Assembly: GCF_030272615.1 (NCBI RefSeq)
Contig: NC_081405.1
Coordinates: forward strand, 23,207,772-23,271,771
Length of the DNA: 64,000 nt
Reading direction: 5' to 3'
Source: Cryptomeria japonica
Taxonomy: Eukaryota > Streptophyta > Pinopsida > Cupressales > Cupressaceae
In this document: piece by piece, positions 59,262-64,000 of the stretch
How the letters are laid out: each line of letters opens with the position of its first letter
Numbering within the stretch: position 1 is the first letter of the stretch
Made by a program: the position numbers and the translations under genes
The notes under the pieces: generated by a model
Told to the model about the DNA's origin: nothing
The model's input: the letters and a program-made list of their open reading frames with translations, nothing else
Database searches by the model: none

Positions 59262-59770
59262 CTAATGTGCAGGAGTGGCGTTCCCTGATTCAGCAGGCAA
59301 TGACAGACATTTCCATGATAGCACAGATCCCCAGTTCCTCACAGATTGCCTATAGGCCTCAGGGGAATGCGGGTCGGCATGAGGACTTGTTTTCCCCATT
59401 CTGAGTACAGGTAGATATATGGAGGGAGAGAGAGAGAGAGAGTCCTATCAGAGGACGTCCAGCGGGCGTGGCAGAGAGAGAGTCCTATCAGAGGACCTCC
59501 AGCAGGCGCGGCGAGATCTAGCAGCAGCTCAGGCCGAGGCTACCACCTATCGCGTGATCCTTATCAATAGGGATCGCAGGAGTTCCTCTCGGAGTCACTC
59601 ACGATCTGTATCGCACTACACACCCATGGGTCCACCTTCACGGCCAGATCAGGAGGGAGCGTCCAGTCGACACTCTCCAGCCACTAGCCCTAGGGATAGG
59701 AGATGATTTTATGATGTAAAAGAGAGGTCACATTTTGGATATACAATGACCTGTTTTTGTATACGATCCA

Positions 59771-59780
59771 CATATATATC

Positions 59781-59822
<42 letters not shown>
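59771..59822. repeat. (TA)n microsatellite
   Basis: About 20 TA dinucleotides preceded by CACATATATATCCACA, just after the 3' end of the antisense gene. Confidence 0.95.
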
Positions 59823-59825
<3 letters not shown>

Positions 59826-60340
59826 GCTTCTCTTTGTCTCAAATGTGTTTTCTTTAATGCTTAAAACAATGTATATTTTGTTTTGATTAAATCTAATTCA
59901 TCTGGTAAATGTACATGTATGTTCAGAATTTAATTTCCATGTGATTGATTTCTCAATGCTCCATGATTAAATTGATACATGTGTGACTTAATTAAATATT
60001 TAATCAAGTACTACATTGATGATAAGGAAGACATATGCATTAAGTCTAAGAATCATATAACTAATGTGATTTAATTCTGAATTTAAACACAACATGATAC
60101 GATTCTACTTAACACATAAAGACACTGTATAATATGCTAGCATAATAGGAATGTAAATCTTTTACAATTTACATAAATGAATTCAAGACAAACTATAAAG
60201 TAAGAAGACACGCTTGTCAGGAACGAAGCAATATAGATTAAACAACATAACATTTAATTCTATTTTGCTTTAATTAAGAGATACTAACATATTATCCAAT
60301 GTTGAAGAATTGAAAAAGAAGATAGATGAAGAATGAAGAA
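59823..60340. other. Spacer between antisense gene and D2 integrase
   Basis: No gene. A/T-rich, with repeated TTAATTAAAT and ACATAA-like phrases. The two genes converge here, so their 3' ends or terminators should fall within it. Confidence 0.6.
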
Positions 60341-61738
60341 TTAAGCATAATATATATGCAAGTGCATAGCATTAATAGGTTCTTTAAGAGGCGTACCATC
60401 TACATCCGCTATTTTGTAAGCACCTGATCCATAATCCTCAATAACGATATATGGTCCAAGCCAATTAGGACTAAATTTTCCCTTTTCTGCAGGTAAGGCA
60501 TTCACATTGTGCTGATTCTCATAAAGGACTAAGTCGCCTACTGAGAAGGAACGTTGAATGACCTTATCATTATAGCTTCGTTGTATAGTTTTGTGATACG
60601 CTTGAATATGGTCAAGAGCGTTTATGCGTTGTTCATCAAGCATCTCAAGTTGTTGAAGTCGTTGTTCTCTATAAGAGTCATCATCTACTATACCTTTGAG
60701 AGAAACCCTAAGTGATGGAATCTCTAATTCTAAGGGCATAATAGCGTCAGCACCATAAACAAGATTATAAGGAGTAGTTCCCGTAGCAATTCATACACTC
60801 ATTCGGTAGGCCCAAAGAGCATAGATCAGCTGGTTACTCCAATCCTTACCATGCTTATTCACGGTTTTGCGAAGAATTTGTTCAATTATCTTATTGGATG
60901 ATTCGGCTTGACCATTTGACTGAGGATAGTATGGTGTAGAAAATCGATGTTTGATATGATACTTCTCGAGGAATTTCTTCACGTCCTTGTTCTTAAATGA
61001 TGTCCCATTATCTGAGATTATAGTGGAAGGTATCCCGAATCGAGAAATAATGTTTTCTAGAAGAAATTGACAAATCACTTCAGCAGTAGTAGAGCGAAGG
61101 GGAATAGCTTCTACCCACTTTGTAAAGTAATCTGTTGCGGTTATAATGAAGGTGTGTCCTTGAGATGAAGGAGGAGAGATTTTTCCAATAAGATCCAAAC
61201 CCCATGCGGAGAAAGGCCAAGAAGCTACTTGAGAACGAAGTTCTTGGGCAGGAGCATGAATCAGATTATTGTGTTGTTGACATTGATGACATTTTTTAAC
61301 AAATGAAAAGGAATCCTTCTGCATAGTTTGCCAATAGTATCCCATACGAAGCAATCTATGAACCAAGGATTTTCCCCCAAAATGCCCCCCACAGGCACTT
61401 GAATGTGCCTCTTCAAGAGCAACAGGGATTTCCGACTTGTTAAGACAATGAAGGAGAAGACCATCATGACCCCTTCGGTATAGGACATTAGAAAGAATGA
61501 TATACCTAGCAGACAGCTTGCGGATTCTAGCCCTAGTGTTCCTATTAGCGGAATCGGGAAAGGTACCATCAGTCAAATATCTTACGATATGCGAGTACCA
61601 TTCGTCTGAGTCTACAAAGTCACAACATGTTACCCGGCTAGAATCATCTACAATAGCTGGAGAAATAAGGTTGTGAATAACGAATTTAAGATCGACCACA
61701 GGGTCCTCTAAAGATACCAGAGAAGCCACACATGCCAT
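60341..61738 (-). pseudogene. D2 integrase (near intact, one internal stop)
   Basis: Minus strand. Zinc-binding segment EEAHSSACGGHFGG ... KKCHQCQQH (about 61270-61410), then the catalytic core with all three acidic sites: GLDLIGK (about 61190), ISDNGTSF (about 61005) and GQAESSNK (about 60900). An SH3-like C-terminal domain (FSVGDLVLYENQ ... WLGPYIVIEDYGSGAYK) ends at TAA (60341). A single TGA near 60788, likely from CGA, interrupts it. Inserts element DNA into chromatin; with one reversion-level lesion, this is the best preserved integrase here. No chromodomain is seen. Confidence 0.9.
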
Positions 61739-62482
61739 TGCATCCGCATGTCAATTATCTTTTCAAGGAACAGGTTCCATAGTATAAGAATCGAAATTTT
61801 GTAATAAAGAGATAGCAAGGTCTTTATATTGTGATAATTTGTCTTGTTTTGCTTGATATATTCCTGTTACTTGTCTTATAATCAATTGCGAATCTCCATA
61901 GATATGTATGTGTTTTATATTCAGAGCTAAGGCTGCTTTTATTCTCGCTATAAGAGCCTCATACTCAGCAATGTTATTGGTACACAGGAAAGTTAGACGA
62001 TATGATAAAGGAATGGACTTCTTTGTAGGAGAAATCAGAACAACACCTGCCCCCGATCTCGTACGACACTTAGAGCCATCAAAGTATAACTCCCAAGTTT
62101 CATCTTTCTCTATAGAAAGAATGAAGTCGTCAGGAAAGGACTCAGGGTTAGGGAAGGAGAAAGGTGAAGGGGCCTCAACTAAGTGATCGGTCAATGCTTG
62201 TCCTTTAATTGCTCTTTGTGAAACAAATTTAAGGTCAAATTCAGTTAACATCATAACCCACTTAGCTAGACGTCCTGATAAATCAGTTTTAGAGAAAAGA
62301 TGCTTCAAAGGATCAAACTTTACCATGACATGGACTTCTAAATTCAAAAGATAATGTCTCAATTTCTGAGTCGCAAATACCAAGGCTAAGCATTGTCTTT
62401 CTATCGCAGAATATCGGGTCTCATAATCGAGTAAGGTACGACTTATGTAATAAACCGGACATTCCTTACCATCTTTATCATG
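61739..62482 (-). pseudogene. D2 classical RNase H tail and archaeal-type RNase H
   Basis: Follows RT in the same minus-strand frame. RNase H part: PVYYISRTLLDYETRYSAIE and LALVFATQKLRHYLL, then LAKWVMMLTEFDL. The aRNH: WELYFDGSKCRTRSGAGV (about 62085), NNIAEYEALIARI (about 61970), IYGDSQLIIRQV (about 61890) and HADAMA (about 61740) supply the four acidic sites. Stops: TAA at 62480 (likely from CAA) and two TGA codons near 61748 and 61760. Removes RNA from the RNA:DNA hybrid during reverse transcription. Confidence 0.88.
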
Positions 62483-64000
62483 TTATGCCAACAAGGCTAC
62501 GAGAGCATGAGAGGAAGCAGCTGTATACAGAAGGAAGGGTTTAGAAGGTTCGGCAGGTTGAAGAATAGGAGGACTAGCCAAATACACTTTTAAATCTTCA
62601 AATGCTTGCTGACAATCCTCATTCCATTGAAAAGTGATATCCTTTTTAAGAAGTTGAGTAAAAGGAAAGGTACGATCCGCAAGCTGAGACACGAACCTAC
62701 GAATAGCTTGAATCTTTCCTTGCAAGCTTTTAAGTTGAGATACATTTCTAGGAGGTGACATGTTGACAATAGCATCTATTTTCTTAGTATCCACCTCAAT
62801 CCCACGATGCGAAACTATGAACCCTAATATTTTTCCACTATCCACACCAAAAATGCATTTTTGGGGATTCAAGCGCATGTGATATTTACGAATTCTTTCA
62901 AAGATTTGACGAAGGACTTTAACATGATCCATGCGAAGAAAGGATTTGGCCAAAATATCATCAACATAATCCTCTAAAATCTTATGCATATAATCATGAA
63001 AGATAAGGGTCATCGCTCGTTGATAAGTCGCACCGACATTTTTAAGTCCAAAAGGCATCATTATCCAACAAAATGTACCCCAAGGAGTGGTGAAAGCAGT
63101 TTTGAATTGATCTTGAGGGTTAATAAAAATTTGATTGTAACCTGAAAAACCATCCATGAAGGATAACAAGGCATGTCCTGCCGTAGAATCAACTATCATG
63201 TCAATGTTTGGAAGAGGGAAATCATCTTTCAAGGAAGCTTTATTCAAATCTCGAAAGTCAGTACACATTCTTATTTTGTTATCTGGTTTAGCCACAGCGA
63301 CAATATTTGAAATCCATGGGGAATAGTCAATAGGGCGGATAAATCCAGCCTCCAATAATTTTTCAATCTCAGCCTTAACAAGCAGAGCCACCCTAGGATT
63401 CATTTTTTGAATCTTTTGTTTCACGGGCTTAGCATCAGGAACTAAGACAATATTATGAGTAACAATCTTAGGATCTATACCAGCCATGTCAGAATATGCC
63501 CAAGCAAAGATCTCAGGGAATTCATGCAATAGTTCTTCATATTGTTTCTGTTCCTCTTCATCCAAACATTTCCCAATTTTAATGACTTTCTCTTTATTGC
63601 AAGGATCCATCTTAACATCAGTGGTGTCACTTATGAGAAGATTACTTTGTTGAGGAGTGTCCTTTAACTGAGGGAATTCTTTCACAATCTCATCATTATC
63701 AATCTCTTTTCCAAAATAGGCTTCAGTGTTCAAACAATAAGGGAGTCCCCTATTGTGATGATAACGAGGAAGAGTGTCATAAGCTCCCAAGAACTCAGCT
63801 AAAGCATCATCGGTAGGGAAGATATCCAAAGCACAATCACCCGAAGGATCCCCATCAATATACTCAGGGTGCTGCATTGATAGAGATGTAGAAATAGCAT
63901 TAACACTAATGTATGGTCTTTTAGAAGCTTTAGTACGTCTGCAGGGATTATAGCCAAGTCCAAAGGCATAATTGTGAAAATTAGTCTCTAGAGGAACTCT
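62483..64000 (-). pseudogene. D2 pol: G-patch-like end, reverse transcriptase, start of RNase H (runs off window)
   Basis: Open without stop from the window edge to 62483; the ATG ending at 63877 is internal. At the edge FGLGYNPCRR (about 63935) looks like the end of a G-patch-like segment. RT: PVKQKIQKMNPRVALLVKAE, RMCTDFRDLNKASLKDDFPLP, LLSFMDGFSGYNQI, MPFGLKNVGATYQ and DYVDDILAKS (near 62945-62975). The following RNase H start reads LLYTAASSHALVALLA, lacking the usual Asp, as if the classical RNase H is degenerate and aRNH does the work. RT catalytic motifs are intact. Confidence 0.92.

Larger units (their letters stand above)
57132..59706 (+). pseudogene. Antisense PMD-like gene of D2, three exons, decayed by stops
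   Basis: Exon 1 (57132-57212) encodes an Arg-rich 27-residue start (MPSRRPKRP ...) ending at a GTGAGT donor. Exon 2 (57546-59181) opens GLPYMREH and holds the PMD core: MERWDPDTCTFHLPVGELTI, LEDVYRILRLPI, then WCIRAMERHRRVYAWGRSML, VFAYPLTSKWRFGD and VWRPYLQMH. An acidic tail follows (about 58740-58975, long Glu/Asp runs). Exon 3 (from 59262) ends in a coiled-coil-like stretch (DLQQARRDLAAAQAEA) and an Arg/Ser-rich end. Stops near 58014, 58494, 58653, 59130 and 59393 break it; a 40-base tandem duplication (59441-59520) shifts the last frame. It runs opposite to pol. PMD proteins of Arabidopsis (MAIN, MAIL1) affect transposon silencing; a role here is inferred. Confidence 0.8.
53501..64000 (+). 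mobile_element. Element D1: gypsy-type LTR element nested in the 3' LTR of B
   Basis: The B LTR is interrupted after GTATC by TGTAGACACCTAAA, the start of another LTR with its own primer site and leader. Only its 5' LTR and leader (53501-54892) are visible before D2 interrupts it; the rest must lie past the window. No D1 coding region is visible. Its LTR start and A/T palindromes resemble those of element B, so the families are related. Confidence 0.8.
54893..64000 (-). mobile_element. Element D2: well-preserved Tat-lineage gypsy element nested in D1
   Basis: Minus strand. The 3' LTR is 54893-56553 with TGTAGC...CTACA inverted ends; a polypurine tract precedes it. To the right come an antisense PMD-like gene (57132-59706), integrase, aRNH, RNase H and RT, open to the window edge. 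The pol frame has only four premature stops over 3.6 kb, making D2 the youngest element by decay, as expected for the innermost nest. Gag and the 5' LTR lie outside the window. Confidence 0.9.

Noticed and set aside
1-64000. tRNA or rRNA genes
   Set aside because: I saw only tRNA-complementary primer sites; no cloverleaf with A and B boxes and no rRNA-like sequence was recognised by eye.

Overview
This window looks like intergenic DNA from a land plant with a large, repeat-filled nuclear genome. A conifer or other gymnosperm is my inference, based on depth of nesting, age of the copies and Tat-type gypsy families; I cannot prove it from sequence alone. I see no intact host gene. The only host-type gene is a decayed PLS-type pentatricopeptide-repeat (PPR) pseudogene at about 26.8-27.2 kb. 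Almost everything else is LTR retrotransposons inserted into one another.

Layout. Element A, a Ty1/copia element (+), runs from before the window to 26,484. It is split by element G1, a chromodomain Ty3/gypsy element (-, 3,027-10,714, perfect ATGAC target duplication), and by element N2, a Tat-like gypsy element (+, 12,411 to about 24,217). N2 has a very long upstream region carrying a broken 1,087-codon ORF ahead of its primer binding site. N2 lost its 3' end, and its pol is now fused in frame to the last part of A's RNase H. Element B, a large Tat gypsy (+), starts at 27,221 inside the PPR pseudogene and ends in a 3' LTR at 53,221. B is interrupted by region C (about 34,335-43,211), which has unusual ends. 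The 3' LTR of B is cut by element D1 (+, from 53,501), and D1 is cut by element D2 (-, from 54,893 past the window end), the best preserved of all. The deepest nest is PPR pseudogene, then B, then D1, then D2.

The most interesting biology is shared by B and D2. Downstream of integrase, each carries an antisense, spliced gene for a plant mobile domain (PMD)-like protein, with matching phase-0 first introns. In both, the first intron is filled with a short CpG-containing word repeated about every 20 bases: TAGCGCAT in B, GGGCGCCATGGTCCC in D2. The same word recurs elsewhere in the same element (B leader, D2 LTR). D1 has a comparable array (CGCGTCTGTG) in its leader, A has one in its LTR, and C has a looser one. 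Many variant copies are those expected from deamination of methylated CpG.

Most coding regions are pseudogenes with in-frame stops. Retrotransposon polyproteins supply capsid (gag), protease, reverse transcriptase, RNase H and integrase; the Tat elements add an archaeal-type RNase H (aRNH). Boundaries and domain calls come from reading the sequence by eye; no database search was possible.
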